Assembly (NCBI RefSeq): GCF_011059145.1
Contig: NZ_JAALLT010000001.1
Coordinates: 541,250 to 605,249 of the forward strand
DNA from: Halalkalibaculum roseum
Lineage (GTDB): Bacteria > Bacteroidota > Rhodothermia > Balneolales > Balneolaceae
Length of the DNA stretch: 64,000 nucleotides
Direction: 5' to 3'
Made by a program: the position numbers and the translations under genes. Shown here in pieces: positions 17,675 to 27,260 of the stretch. Each line of letters starts with the position of its first letter. The stretch's first letter is position 1. The notes beneath the pieces are model-generated. The model worked only from the letters and a program-made list of their open reading frames with translations, did not search any database and was not told where the DNA came from.

Positions 17675-18715
17675 TTAAAGACGGATTGAAATTTCTTCTT
17701 TAAATGTGTGAACTAGCCGGTTGATCTGTTCGAATTCAATGAGGAACGCATCATGCCCGAACGGTGAGGTGATTTCGGCATATTCCCCGTATGGCAACAG
17801 GTCTGCCAGTTCTTTCTGTTCATGAGTTGGATACAGCATATCGGAATCAATGCCGATGACCAGTACGGGTGGACGTACGCCCCCGAGAATTTCTTCATGT
17901 GTGCTGCGATTGTGAGCCACATCATGAGCATCCATGGATTGGGTCAGACGCACATATGATACGGCATCAAACCTACCGGTCAGCTTCTTCCCTTGGTAAT
18001 TGAGGTATGATTCCACCTCGAAAATGTCAGATTTCTCCTGCAGTCGACGTCCGAATTTAGATTCGAAGTCTTTGGGACTGCGATAACTGTTCATAGCAAT
18101 CATCCGCGCCAGTGAGAGCCCCTTCTCAGGCGGATGTTCCTCATCATAATAACCCTCCTTCCAGTTCGGATCACTATAGATGGCTTGTCGCTGGGTATGA
18201 CTGATACCCACTGCCCATGGGCTATGGGCTTTGCCCATACCGATCACTATGGCGGAACGGGTCCGTAGATCCATGATGGCAAATTCCAGGGCTTGCATGC
18301 CTCCCAGGGAACCACCGATCACCGTTTCAACACCCTGTACGCCCAGCGAGTCGAGCAGCCGCTGGTGCAGGCGAACCATATCGCGCACATTCACTTTCGG
18401 GAAGTCGGCCCGGTATACCTGACCGGTTTCCGGATTAATCGAGGTTGGTCCGGTTGACCCATAACAGCTGCCCAATGCATTGGGACATATAATAAAGTGG
18501 CGCTCCGGGTCCAGGGTTTTCCCTTTTCCGAAAAGCCCGCTGAACCATTCGTCAGCCTTGGTGTTGCCGGTTAAAGCATGGCATACCAGTACGGCATTGT
18601 TCCGGTGACGGTTCAGTTTGCCCCAGGTTTGGTAGGCCACTGTGGGGTCCGCAATCTTATGACCGACCTCAGTGACCAAGGGGTTATCAAATGTTTTCGT
18701 TTTAACTTCTGACAT
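17675..18715 (-). CDS. metX: Homoserine O-acetyltransferase
   Basis: Alpha/beta-hydrolase that acetylates homoserine from acetyl-CoA. The nucleophile elbow is GGSLGGMQALEFA. The acid (IDSDMLYPTHEQ) and the base (FGHDAFLIE) stand near the C-terminus as in the MetX family. Length, 346 residues, is normal. It sits between metY and thrA. Some family members use succinyl-CoA; acetyl is more likely next to an O-acetylhomoserine sulfhydrylase. Confidence 0.93.
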   Translation of the reverse strand: MSEVKTKTFDNPLVTEVGHKIADPTVAYQTWGKLNRHRNNAVLVCHALTGNTKADEWFSGLFGKGKTLDPERHFIICPNALGSCYGSTGPTSINPETGQVYRADFPKVNVRDMVRLHQRLLDSLGVQGVETVIGGSLGGMQALEFAIMDLRTRSAIVIGMGKAHSPWAVGISHTQRQAIYSDPNWKEGYYDEEHPPEKGLSLARMIAMNSYRSPKDFESKFGRRLQEKSDIFEVESYLNYQGKKLTGRFDAVSYVRLTQSMDAHDVAHNRSTHEEILGGVRPPVLVIGIDSDMLYPTHEQKELADLLPYGEYAEITSPFGHDAFLIEFEQINRLVHTFKEEISIRL

Positions 18716-18736
18716 CAGTTATTACAAATATTAGTT

Positions 18737-18772
18737 GTCATCCCGATCCACCTACTGGCGGGTCGGGATGAC
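18737..18772. repeat. Intergenic hairpin GTCATCCCGATCC between metY and metX
   Basis: GTCATCCCGATCC (18737-18749) pairs with GGTCGGGATGAC near 18761-18772, with CCACC/GGCGG extending the stem imperfectly. A partial copy of the same word is at about 43258-43290. It lies inside the operon, so it could act as an RNA processing or stability element. Confidence 0.7.
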
Positions 18773-18776
18773 TTAT

Positions 18777-20162
<1,386 letters not shown>

Positions 20163-20202
20163 TTAGACGCCCCAAAAGGCATTCTTCAAAATCTTCGCCA
20201 AT

Positions 20203-20264
20203 AAAAAAGCCTCTTCCGAAATCTTTGTGTCCATAATACGTGGGAAGATTTCAGAAGAGGCTTT
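20203..20264 (-). terminator. Expression-platform terminator of the SAM riboswitch
   Basis: On the minus strand AAAGCCTCTTCTGAAATCTT pairs with AAGATTTCGGAAGAGGCTTT, one mismatch, followed by TTTT. It lies about 20 bp after the riboswitch aptamer and about 100 bp before metY, so SAM binding would allow it to form and stop transcription. Confidence 0.85.
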
Positions 20265-20285
20265 GGTTGTAAGAAACCGAACCTT

Positions 20286-20410
20286 ACTGCTTATCTTTCT
20301 CCACGTTATGGAGCAGGAAGTAGCACCTTTCCCGCAGCTTATTGAAAAGACTGCGAAATGGTTGCTAAGGCTTCACAGGGCCTGATCCCTCTGCCTTTCT
20401 CGATAAGAGT
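20286..20410 (-). promoter_or_regulatory. SAM-I (S-box) riboswitch aptamer
   Basis: Read on the minus strand the segment has the S-box core in order: CTTATCGAGAAAGGCAGAGG, then GATCAGGCCCTGTGAAGCC, TTAGCAACC, AAGGTGCTACTTCC and a closing AGATAAG that pairs with the opening CTTATC to form P1. It precedes metY-metX-thrA, the classic S-box target. High SAM is expected to favour the downstream terminator. Confidence 0.95.
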
Positions 20411-20435
20411 ACTTTCAAATTTATAAAGAACAATA

Positions 20436-20471
20436 AAAAGAAAAGTCCCTCGGCGAGAACCGAGGGACTTT
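20436..20471 (-). terminator. Attenuator terminator after the Cys-rich leader peptide
   Basis: Perfect 12-bp stem AAAGTCCCTCGG/CCGAGGGACTTT with a 6-base loop, followed on the minus strand by TTTTCTTTTT. It stands 28 bp after the leader-peptide stop and upstream of the riboswitch. Its 5' arm can instead pair with ACCGGGGGA at the end of the leader-peptide ORF (complement of 20502-20510), which gives a possible antiterminator. Confidence 0.85.
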
Positions 20472-20498
20472 GTAAACTCAAACAGACTTATGAAAAAG

Positions 20499-20573
20499 CT
20501 ATCCCCCGGTGTATTCCTTCTGCCTACACATGGAACAACAACAAGGGCTTATATTTTCTAACAGTTCTTTCAT
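20499..20573 (-). CDS. 24-residue Cys-rich leader peptide (transcription attenuation)
   Basis: ATG at 20573, TAG at 20499. Residues 10-16 read Pro-Cys-Cys-Cys-Ser-Met-Cys, so four of 24 codons are TGT, three of them consecutive. It ends Glu-Tyr-Thr-Gly-Gly. A perfect terminator hairpin with a T-tract follows at once, and the last codons (ACC GGG GGA) are complementary to the terminator's 5' arm over 9 bases including one G-T pair. A ribosome paused at the Cys codons when charged tRNA-Cys is scarce would leave those codons free to block the terminator. A ribosome reaching the TAG would cover them and let it form. Also, the start-codon region can pair with the segment just after the stop. No strong Shine-Dalgarno is seen. 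Function is inferred. Confidence 0.75.
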   Translation of the reverse strand: MKELLENISPCCCSMCRQKEYTGG

Positions 20574-20610
20574 AAGTGGTTTTAAATTCTGCACTTAACA
20601 TACAATGTTA

Positions 20611-20640
20611 TTTAAGATCATACAAGAGTCGATCTTAAAA
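20611..20640 (-). terminator. Weak hairpin after the M1 peptidase gene
   Basis: TTTAAGATC/GATCTTAAA, 9-bp arms around an 11-base loop, a few bases after the stop of the gene ending at 20646. It is A/T-rich with no strong T-tract, so it is a weak terminator at best. A TTGTAT-17-TATGTT pair overlaps it and could be the promoter of the Met leader transcript. Confidence 0.35.
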
Positions 20641-20645
20641 AAATG

Positions 20646-22325
20646 TTAAGAGTCTTGCTCATTTGATACTCCAAGACGCTCAGTTTGTATATAAAAGTTT
20701 GGGTCAACCTGAAAGTCCGATGAATCATCCAGATCCAGGTCGCTACTTTTCCACCTTGTTGATGTTGGATAGATAAAAATAAATCGGCCATCACCGTTCC
20801 CTACCTTCATAGGCATATCGAAATGGGTTACATCGGCCTTCCACTTGTAGTAGAGGCGATCGTTTTTAAAATAATACTGAAAAACGGGTATTTCCGCGTA
20901 GTGCAGGTACTGGTCGAAAACATCGTCGAGGTCTTTGCCTGACTGTGCGATGATATAGCGTTCCACTTCCGATGCGTTTACGGTCTCATACCGGAATGTT
21001 TCCTGAAGCCCTCGAAGGATGTTTTTCCAGGTGGAGTCGTTATCTACAATTTGGCGTAGCGTATGCAGCATATTGTTGCCTTTGTAGTACATGTCACCCG
21101 AACCCTCATCATTCAGACCATAGGTCCCGGTCACCGGCTGTTCATTTTTAATTCGGTCGCGCAACCCCCTGGCATATTCTGCACCAGCTTCCTTACCGAA
21201 CCGGCATTCCACATAAATATTTTCTGCGTAGCTGGTAAAACCTTCATGCACCCACATATCGGCAATATCATTGGTGGTGATATTGTTGCCCCACCATTCA
21301 TGGGCCGCCTCATGGATGATGATGAAATCCCACTTCAAACCCCACCCTGAACCCGATAGGTCCGTACCTCGATAGCCGTTACGGAAAGCATTGCCATAGG
21401 CAACTGCACTTTGATGCTCCATGCCCAGGTGGGGGGTATGAACCAGTTTAAAACTGTCTTCATAAAATGGGTAGGGACCGAACCATTCTTCAAAGCACTT
21501 CATCATGGGTTTGACCTGCTTGAATTGTTCCTGCGCTTTTTGCAGATACTGCTCCAGGACCCAATAACTCAAGTCCAGCGTACCGTATTCTCCCTCATAG
21601 GTTTCGGTAAAATTTACATAATTGCCGGCGTTTACAGCCACATTGTAATTGTTGATGGGATTGCTCACATGCCAGGTATAGGTTGTACTATTTTCGTGGA
21701 CGGTTTTACTTTTGAGTCTCCCGTTGGAAACGTTTACAAGCGGTTTTGGCACAGTAATGCTGATATCCATGCTGTCAGGTTCGTCTGACTGGTGATCTTT
21801 GGTCGGCCACCATACGCTGGCTCCAAGCCCCTGGTTAGCCGTGGCAATCCAGGGATTACCGAGAGAGTCTGTCGCCCAGACAAACCCTCCGTCCCATGGG
21901 GCATTTTCGGCGACTTTGGGTTTGCCCTGATAGTAGATCGATATGGTGTAAAGGGAATCTCTTTTTAGCTCTCCTGGCATATCAACGAAGAAGGCATTCC
22001 CTTCACGGGTAAAGTCTAGGTTGTTCCCGTCTTGACGGATTTGATCTACCTCAAGCGGCGGCTGAAGATCTATCTGCATATCCTTTGGGGAATCGGTTAC
22101 GCGGTAAGTGATATGGTTGTAGCCGCTGATGGTGGAGTCTTCGGGGAAAATGTTGACGCTGAGGTCATAGAAGGTGACATCCCACCAGGCTCGCTCGGCA
22201 GTGATGCTGCCCCGCAGGCTGTCAGCCTTGGAAAACTCGTCTTGCTCCTGTAATAATTGAGCCTTGGCGTTTGGAATAAAGAGAAATGATGTGACTAGTA
22301 ATAGAGCTATAAAAAACTTATTCAT
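20646..22325 (-). CDS. Secreted M1-family (aminopeptidase N-like) metallopeptidase
   Basis: An N-terminal signal peptide (MNKFFIALLLVTSFLFIPNA) indicates export. The gluzincin zinc site HEAAHEWWGN is followed about 20 residues later by the third ligand Glu in HEGFTSYAEN. The upstream exopeptidase region (GMEHQSAVAYGN) is of the G-x-M-E-N type but altered. The ATG at 22325 is chosen over the ORF start at 22346. At 559 residues it has the N-terminal beta domain and catalytic domain but lacks the long C-terminal helical domain of E. coli PepN. Confidence 0.9.
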   Translation of the reverse strand: MNKFFIALLLVTSFLFIPNAKAQLLQEQDEFSKADSLRGSITAERAWWDVTFYDLSVNIFPEDSTISGYNHITYRVTDSPKDMQIDLQPPLEVDQIRQDGNNLDFTREGNAFFVDMPGELKRDSLYTISIYYQGKPKVAENAPWDGGFVWATDSLGNPWIATANQGLGASVWWPTKDHQSDEPDSMDISITVPKPLVNVSNGRLKSKTVHENSTTYTWHVSNPINNYNVAVNAGNYVNFTETYEGEYGTLDLSYWVLEQYLQKAQEQFKQVKPMMKCFEEWFGPYPFYEDSFKLVHTPHLGMEHQSAVAYGNAFRNGYRGTDLSGSGWGLKWDFIIIHEAAHEWWGNNITTNDIADMWVHEGFTSYAENIYVECRFGKEAGAEYARGLRDRIKNEQPVTGTYGLNDEGSGDMYYKGNNMLHTLRQIVDNDSTWKNILRGLQETFRYETVNASEVERYIIAQSGKDLDDVFDQYLHYAEIPVFQYYFKNDRLYYKWKADVTHFDMPMKVGNGDGRFIFIYPTSTRWKSSDLDLDDSSDFQVDPNFYIQTERLGVSNEQDS

Positions 22326-22361
22326 AAATATAAATCTTTCTATCATTTGTGCATGACTGTA

Positions 22362-22400
22362 CCACAGAGGTACTCAAAGAAGCACAGAGTTTCACAGAGA
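22362..22400. repeat. 10-bp-phased CAGAG array
   Basis: CAGAG, CAAAG, CAGAG, CAGAG at exact 10-bp spacing, followed by a single ACTTAGTGGTA word at about 22411. Same family as 15113-15245. It fills the gap between era and the M1 peptidase gene. Confidence 0.65.
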
Positions 22401-22442
22401 TTCTTCGTATAACTTAGTGGTAAAAAGCAGGGCAATATTTAT

Positions 22443-23330
22443 TTAATACCCGTAGTTCCTGACCATATTGGGGTTGTCGCGCCACTTGTCGCGTACTTTA
22501 ACATGAAGGTCGAGATACACCTTTTTGTCGATAAATTGCTCAATAGACTCCCGAGCGTTTTTCCCGAGTTTCTTGATAGCTTTGCCGCCCTTTCCGATTA
22601 ACATGCCTTTCTGCGATTCACGGTTCACAATCACTTCGGCATCGATATAATCAAGGTCGTCGCGTTCATCATATTGTACAATATTTACCGTACACGAATA
22701 GGGTAGTTCCTGGTGAAATTGCAGAAAAAGCTGTTCACGGATTAGCTCAGCCACGAAAAATCGAATCGGCTGTTCGCTGAGCATATCTTTCGGATAAAAA
22801 GGAGGTCCGGCCGGGAGTCTTTCTTTAATCGTATTCATCAATTCAGAAATTCCCTCACCGGTCAGGGCCGAAACATATGCGGTCTCTTCAAAATCATATT
22901 TCGTTTTCAATTCGGCAGCTACGGCCTGGGCACCCGGCTTTGAAACTTTGTCCAGCTTGTTGACGACCAGCATTACGGGCTTTTGCAACGAAGCGAAAGC
23001 CTTAAAGATACGATTCGGGATCTGAGGTTCCTCTACATCGACTATCAGCAAAATAAGGTCGGCATCGTTGCGGGCACGGTCCACCAGTCGCATCATGGCT
23101 TTCTGCAGCTCATACCTCGGATCGATGATGCCGGGGGTATCCAGGAATATAATCTGCAGGTCTTCCTCCGAATGGATACCGAGGATTTGGTGCCGTGTGG
23201 TTTGAGGCTTATGGGTGGTAATAGAGATTTTACTGCCCAGAATTCTATTCATCAAAGTGGATTTGCCCGCATTGGGCTTCCCCAGAATAGCTATGTAGCC
23301 TGATTTGTGCTGCTCTTTTTGTTCTGCCAT
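22443..23330 (-). CDS. era: GTPase Era
   Basis: Ribosome-assembly GTPase that binds 16S rRNA near its 3' end. The G1 loop GKPNAGKST, G3 DTPG and G4 NKLD are all present in order, and the C-terminal KH domain carries GMLIGKGGKAIKKLG. The start is the ATG at 23330 (MAEQKEQ), giving 295 residues, a normal length. Confidence 0.95.
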   Translation of the reverse strand: MAEQKEQHKSGYIAILGKPNAGKSTLMNRILGSKISITTHKPQTTRHQILGIHSEEDLQIIFLDTPGIIDPRYELQKAMMRLVDRARNDADLILLIVDVEEPQIPNRIFKAFASLQKPVMLVVNKLDKVSKPGAQAVAAELKTKYDFEETAYVSALTGEGISELMNTIKERLPAGPPFYPKDMLSEQPIRFFVAELIREQLFLQFHQELPYSCTVNIVQYDERDDLDYIDAEVIVNRESQKGMLIGKGGKAIKKLGKNARESIEQFIDKKVYLDLHVKVRDKWRDNPNMVRNYGY

Positions 23331-23342
23331 ACTCTGTTTTAA

Positions 23343-23370
23343 CACTTAGTCACTAAGTGCACTTAGTGGT
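23343..23370. repeat. CTTAGTG-type intergenic repeat
   Basis: CACTTAGTCACTAAGTGCACTTAGTGG, alternating inverted AGT words about 8-10 bp apart. It runs into the pdxJ stop region. Same family at 33629, 38895 and 40449. Confidence 0.6.
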
Positions 23371-24091
23371 TATATTTATTCATGATTTCCAGGAATGACT
23401 CGACGGTGTTATGCAAACCTTTGAATAGGGAAGTGGAGATCAGCGCATGTCCGATACTTACATCATTCAGATGGGGTACGGTACTGACGAACTCATCCAG
23501 GTTGTCGAGGTTCAAGCCGTGTCCGGCATTCACTTTCATGCCCAGATCATGAGCCTGTTCGGCACCCTCTTTCAAACGTTCCAGTTCGTGGGTCCGTGCT
23601 ATTTCGGTCTGGGCATTCGCATAGGTCCCGGTATGAAGTTCTATGGCATCACTTCCGAGTTTCCCGGCCAGATCAATATCCTCAGGATTGGGGTCCAGAA
23701 ACAGGCTGATTTCGATGCCGCTGCCTTGCACTTTTGGGAAAACACGCTGTTCGAAATCGTCAAAATGGGTACTCATATTCAGTCCGCCCTCGGTAGTAAG
23801 TTCCTCACGGCTCTCCGGGACCAAGGTAATAAGCTCAGGTTTTACCTCAAGACACATATTAATCATTTCGTGTGTGGCCGCCATCTCAAAATCGAGTGTG
23901 CCGGTGACGGCTTTTTTAAGTGCATACACATCTTCATCACGTATATGGCGGCGATCTTTGCGCAGGTGAAAAACGATACCTGAAGCTCCTGCTTCCTCGC
24001 ATACCTTAGCGGCTTCCACAGGACTGGGATACCCTTCGCCGCGGGCGTTTCTGAGGGTTGCAACGTGATCAATATTTACCAGAAGCTGCAT
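23363..24091 (-). CDS. pdxJ: Pyridoxine 5'-phosphate synthase
   Basis: TIM-barrel enzyme of the DXP-dependent vitamin B6 pathway that condenses 3-amino-2-oxopropyl phosphate with DXP. It opens LLVNIDHVATLRNARGEGYPSP, and carries the family's HLRKDRRHI, ITLVPESREELTTEGGL and VNAGHGLN motifs. Length 242 residues is standard. It supplies the PLP that MetY, encoded nearby, requires. Confidence 0.95.
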   Translation of the reverse strand: MQLLVNIDHVATLRNARGEGYPSPVEAAKVCEEAGASGIVFHLRKDRRHIRDEDVYALKKAVTGTLDFEMAATHEMINMCLEVKPELITLVPESREELTTEGGLNMSTHFDDFEQRVFPKVQGSGIEISLFLDPNPEDIDLAGKLGSDAIELHTGTYANAQTEIARTHELERLKEGAEQAHDLGMKVNAGHGLNLDNLDEFVSTVPHLNDVSIGHALISTSLFKGLHNTVESFLEIMNKYNH

Positions 24092-24185
24092 GGGATTCTG
24101 TAGAATTAATTATCGGTTGTTATTGAAGGCCTAAATATAGATTATTTGTAGGAGAGTTTTAGATGCATTATTGACCCAAATTTGT

Positions 24186-24716
24186 ATGACCATTACCCCA
24201 AAAAAAATCATCTCCTTCGCTGCAATTCTCCTTTTTGCAGGAGGATGTGGTGTGGTACCGCGTACCGGCGCTCCGCCTTCTACAACATCCGGTGGGCAAA
24301 ACCCCGATGTCTCATCTCCACCCATGGCGGCTTCTGTTTCGTCTTATAACGAAGCACGTTCTACGCTTATGCAGGCCTACCGGGAATGGAAGGGTACTCC
24401 ATATGTTCTCGGAGGAGCAAGCTCCAGCGGTGTTGACTGTTCCTCTTTCGTCAGAATTGTTTTTGAGAATTACTTCGGTTTGGAATTGCCTTCCAATACC
24501 CGTACTCAGCTAAATGCAGGAACAGGTATTCGTCGTCTTTCCTTAAAGACAGGCGATCTCGTCTTTTTCAGGACCGGCAGAAAAACTCTCCATGTGGGGA
24601 TCATTACGGAGGGTAAAGACTTTCTGCATGCATCCACCTCCAAGGGGGTTATGATCAGCAGTCTGAAAGAATACTACTGGTCGAGCAGGTACCTGGCGGC
24701 TCGCAGGGTACTTTAA
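24186..24716 (+). CDS. NlpC/P60 cell-wall peptidase lipoprotein
   Basis: 176 residues from the ATG at 24186 (a TTG at 24171 is less likely). A lipoprotein signal ends in LFAGGC, so the protein should be anchored on the periplasmic side. The NlpC/P60 domain follows a short Pro/Ser linker. The catalytic Cys is in GVDCSSFV, the His in LHVGII and a third polar residue about 12 residues further (HAST). Such enzymes cut gamma-D-Glu-DAP bonds, which agrees with the DAP-type MurE encoded in this window. Confidence 0.9.
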   Translation: MTITPKKIISFAAILLFAGGCGVVPRTGAPPSTTSGGQNPDVSSPPMAASVSSYNEARSTLMQAYREWKGTPYVLGGASSSGVDCSSFVRIVFENYFGLELPSNTRTQLNAGTGIRRLSLKTGDLVFFRTGRKTLHVGIITEGKDFLHASTSKGVMISSLKEYYWSSRYLAARRVL

Positions 24717-24822
24717 AAGAGATTCGAAGCCACACAGTCTAAAATTTTTAACCTCACAAGCGGGACGTTCACGGAAACTTCAGGGTGGTTATTGCCTCGA
24801 ATTTGCACGGATTTATATTTTA

Positions 24823-24847
24823 TGGTGCTAGCGTCTCGCTAGTACCA
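24823..24847. repeat. Hairpin with AGCG-TCT-CGCT tip
   Basis: TGGTGCTAGCG pairs with CGCTAGTACCA (one G-T pair) around the loop TCT. The tip AGCGTCTCGCT recurs, with a different stem, at 30805-30830. Confidence 0.6.
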
Positions 24848-24872
24848 TTAATGGGAAGGCAGCTATTTTAAT

Positions 24873-24906
24873 ACACCTCCAAGGTTCTATTGTACCTTGG
24901 AGGTGT
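24873..24906. repeat. CCTCCAAGG/CCTTGGAGG hairpin
   Basis: Perfect 12-bp arms ACACCTCCAAGG and CCTTGGAGGTGT around a 10-base loop. It shares its core word with the hairpins at 11878-11989. It sits between two convergent genes. Confidence 0.7.
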
Positions 24907-24989
24907 GTATCTATTAGTTTGTCTATCGATCTCAACCACTGCTCCACAGTGATATTGAATAGTCGCTAATCTACCCTGTTAACGTTCTC

Positions 24990-25023
24990 AAAAAAAGGGA
25001 GCACTTCCGTACTCCCTTTTTAT
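24990..25023. terminator. Bidirectional terminator between NlpC/P60 and the sulfur operon
   Basis: AAAAAAGGGAG pairs with CTCCCTTTTT around a 10-base loop. It is followed by T's on the plus strand and preceded by A's that read as T's on the minus strand. It serves the operon ending at 25108 and possibly the gene ending at 24716. Confidence 0.85.
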
Positions 25024-25107
25024 TACCTGGAATAGGTTTCTTGCAGATGGCAAAGCGCGTAGGCAAGACCCATTCCATTGTCTGTTTTTAATAAGAACTG
25101 AATTCTC

Positions 25108-25623
25108 TTAGGTAAATATAATCTGTGCTCCTTCCGAGAGTTCATAAAACCTGCCCACGGAGATGATATCATCGACCTGTGGACAGAAATCTTCCATGGT
25201 AAGATGGAACATATCTACGCTGGCTTTGCAGGCGTAGATATCAGCGCCGGTATCATGTATCATCTCTATGAATTCACGCACGGGAGGGATATCTAGCTCT
25301 TCCATCTCCTGTTTCATCTTGCGGGTAGCAAAAGCAGACATACCCGGTAAACCGCCTAGTAATGTCGGGATGTGCATGGCAGGATTTCCCACCGTTGCAA
25401 CTTTCAGCTTATCCATTTTCTTGTCAATGATCGCTTCCATCCCGAAAAAAGTGAAAAAGAGGGTGGCCTCTATGCCTTCCATTCGAGCACCGTTTGCCAT
25501 AATCAATCCGGGATATACGCTATCCAGTGATCCACGAGAGATAATAATGGATACCTTTTCAATAGGTTGGGTTTTTACTTTCGGAGTTCCGTTAGGTGAA
25601 GTTTTGGTTTCTGCACTATTCAT
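25108..25623 (-). CDS. DsrE/DsrF-like sulfur-carrier protein (DrsE_2 type)
   Basis: 171 residues with a DsrE-like alpha/beta fold. It begins with a flexible polar N-terminus, then EKVSIIISRGSLDSVYPGLIMANGA. Conserved-looking Cys132 in GADIYACKASVDMF is the likely persulfide-carrying residue, and Cys147 is a second candidate. Third gene of the operon, 19 bp after the DsrC/TusE-like gene, so it probably receives or passes on sulfane sulfur. The partner and direction of transfer are inferred from context only. Confidence 0.82.
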   Translation of the reverse strand: MNSAETKTSPNGTPKVKTQPIEKVSIIISRGSLDSVYPGLIMANGARMEGIEATLFFTFFGMEAIIDKKMDKLKVATVGNPAMHIPTLLGGLPGMSAFATRKMKQEMEELDIPPVREFIEMIHDTGADIYACKASVDMFHLTMEDFCPQVDDIISVGRFYELSEGAQIIFT

Positions 25624-25642
25624 GATAATCCTCTTTATGATC

Positions 25643-25960
25643 TTAGATACATCCTGTTGGTTTGGGTATCCCGGCTATTTTAGCAGCCTTCTTTGCTGGT
25701 CCTTTAGGAAAAAGCTGGTACAGCTCTTTGGTTGGAACCCCGCTCTCTTTGGTAAGTTTTCTGATCGAAGGACCGTCGCCCTTCTCCTCATACTCCTTGC
25801 GCATAAATTCAATGACTGTCCAGTGTCGATCAGTCAGTTCAAAAATACCTTCCTGCTCAGCAAGTTCGCGGGCGATATCTTTGTTCCATTGGGTATGATC
25901 CTTTAAAAAACCCTCCGCATCAATTTCCAGGGTTTTATTGGCTAATGTTGCTGTTGACAT
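25643..25960 (-). CDS. DsrC/TusE-family sulfur relay protein with a single C-terminal Cys
   Basis: 105 residues. It has the family core (LTDRHWTVIEFMRKEYEEKG, LFPKGPAKKA) and the C-terminal arm IPKPTGCI with the penultimate Cys104. In two-Cys DsrC of dissimilatory sulfite reductase systems another Cys lies 11 residues earlier; here that position (93) is Ala. This is therefore a TusE-like or single-Cys variant that can carry a persulfide but cannot form the DsrC trisulfide. It lies between the SQR-like and DsrE-like genes. Confidence 0.88.
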   Translation of the reverse strand: MSTATLANKTLEIDAEGFLKDHTQWNKDIARELAEQEGIFELTDRHWTVIEFMRKEYEEKGDGPSIRKLTKESGVPTKELYQLFPKGPAKKAAKIAGIPKPTGCI

Positions 25961-25994
25961 AATGATACCTCTATAGGTTTATTTCATTTTTAAA

Positions 25995-27254
25995 TTATTT
26001 GGCGCCGACAAACTCTGCTTCTTCAGGAACCTTTTTCCCTTTCATGCTCATATTAGTTTGAACCGGCAGTTCCTTACCTTTTATGAGGGCATTCCAGTAA
26101 ATCCATTTAAACATCATTTTTCCCCAGTGGTTGATGGCTGTTTCTTCCAGCAGGGTAAAGGGTCCGATGCCAGGAATGGGGAATTTTCCGGGTAGAGGTT
26201 CAGTATCATAGTTGAAATCGATAAGTAATCCCTTACCGTCACCCGATTCAATAAAGCAGTTTGCATGTCCGTCGAAATGGGCCTCGGGTTCTCGTCCTTC
26301 TACAACAGCCATAAAATTCTCAAAGAGAATATCTCCTTCAAAATGTGCTACAGAGCCTGCTTTTGAGGATGTCAGGTCGGTAGCATCTCCAATAACAAAT
26401 ATATTTTCCCACTCTTTAGCTCGAAGTGTTTGAGGATCGGTGGGCACATAGTTGAATTCATTCCCCATTCCACTGCGTTCAATCGCACGGGTACCCATAT
26501 TGGTCGGTATAGCCACTAAAAGATCGAAAGGAATTTCCCTTTCATCCCAGGAAACTATTTTTTTCTCCTCATTGTCTACTCTGCCTATGGCAAACTCCGT
26601 TTCCAGATGGATATTCCGTTTTTCAAGGTAATCACCCAGTTTGTGTGCAGCCACCGGTTTGGTAAAGGCATCAGGCAGAGGTGTTGCCAAAGTAATGTCA
26701 ACTTTATCGCGCATGCCTCTTTTTTTGAAATAATCATCGGCAAGGAAAACAAATTCTAAGGGTGCTACAGGGCATTTAATGGGCATTTCAGCAATATTGA
26801 CGACTAATCTTCCGCCTTCCCACTTTTTTAGAAATTCTGCCAGTCCCGTTGAGCCTTCAAGTGTGTAGAAATCAAAAATTGATTTCTGCCAAAGTGGTCC
26901 GGTCATTCCCTCAATTTCATCCGGACGGATTTCGGTACCGGTTGCGATGATCAGGTAATCATAATCTAAAATATCGCCGTTCTCGAGTTTTACCTCATTC
27001 TTTTCCGGATATATTTTTTGAATTTCAGAGTAGCGAACCTCAACATCCTTTGGGAAGAACTTATTCTTGGGTTTGATTACATCTTCCTGCGTATAGATGC
27101 CAAAAGGGATAAAGAGAAAGCCGGGTTGGTAGTAGTGAGTATCGTCTTTATCAACAAGGGTGATGTGCCATCGTCTGTCATCCAGAACTCTGCTGAACTT
27201 ATTGGCCATAATGGTGCCGGCCATACCTGCACCTAAAATGAGTAATTTTTTCAT
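25995..27254 (-). CDS. Sulfide:quinone oxidoreductase-like flavoprotein
   Basis: 419 residues, pyridine-nucleotide-disulfide-reductase fold. FAD loop LILGAGMAGTIMANK (residues 6-20), second Rossmann signal DYLIIATGTE, and the FAD-closing VIGDATDL near residue 288. Only two Cys are visible, Cys161 (PIKCPVAPLEF) and Cys333 (ANCFIESGDG), the spacing and contexts expected for the redox Cys pair of SQR. The C-terminal region is amphipathic and aromatic-rich (MMFKWIYWNAL), suited to membrane association. It would oxidise sulfide to sulfane sulfur and reduce quinone, handing the sulfur to the two carriers encoded downstream. Confidence 0.85.
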   Translation of the reverse strand: MKKLLILGAGMAGTIMANKFSRVLDDRRWHITLVDKDDTHYYQPGFLFIPFGIYTQEDVIKPKNKFFPKDVEVRYSEIQKIYPEKNEVKLENGDILDYDYLIIATGTEIRPDEIEGMTGPLWQKSIFDFYTLEGSTGLAEFLKKWEGGRLVVNIAEMPIKCPVAPLEFVFLADDYFKKRGMRDKVDITLATPLPDAFTKPVAAHKLGDYLEKRNIHLETEFAIGRVDNEEKKIVSWDEREIPFDLLVAIPTNMGTRAIERSGMGNEFNYVPTDPQTLRAKEWENIFVIGDATDLTSSKAGSVAHFEGDILFENFMAVVEGREPEAHFDGHANCFIESGDGKGLLIDFNYDTEPLPGKFPIPGIGPFTLLEETAINHWGKMMFKWIYWNALIKGKELPVQTNMSMKGKKVPEEAEFVGAK

Positions 27255-27260
27255 AGTGGG

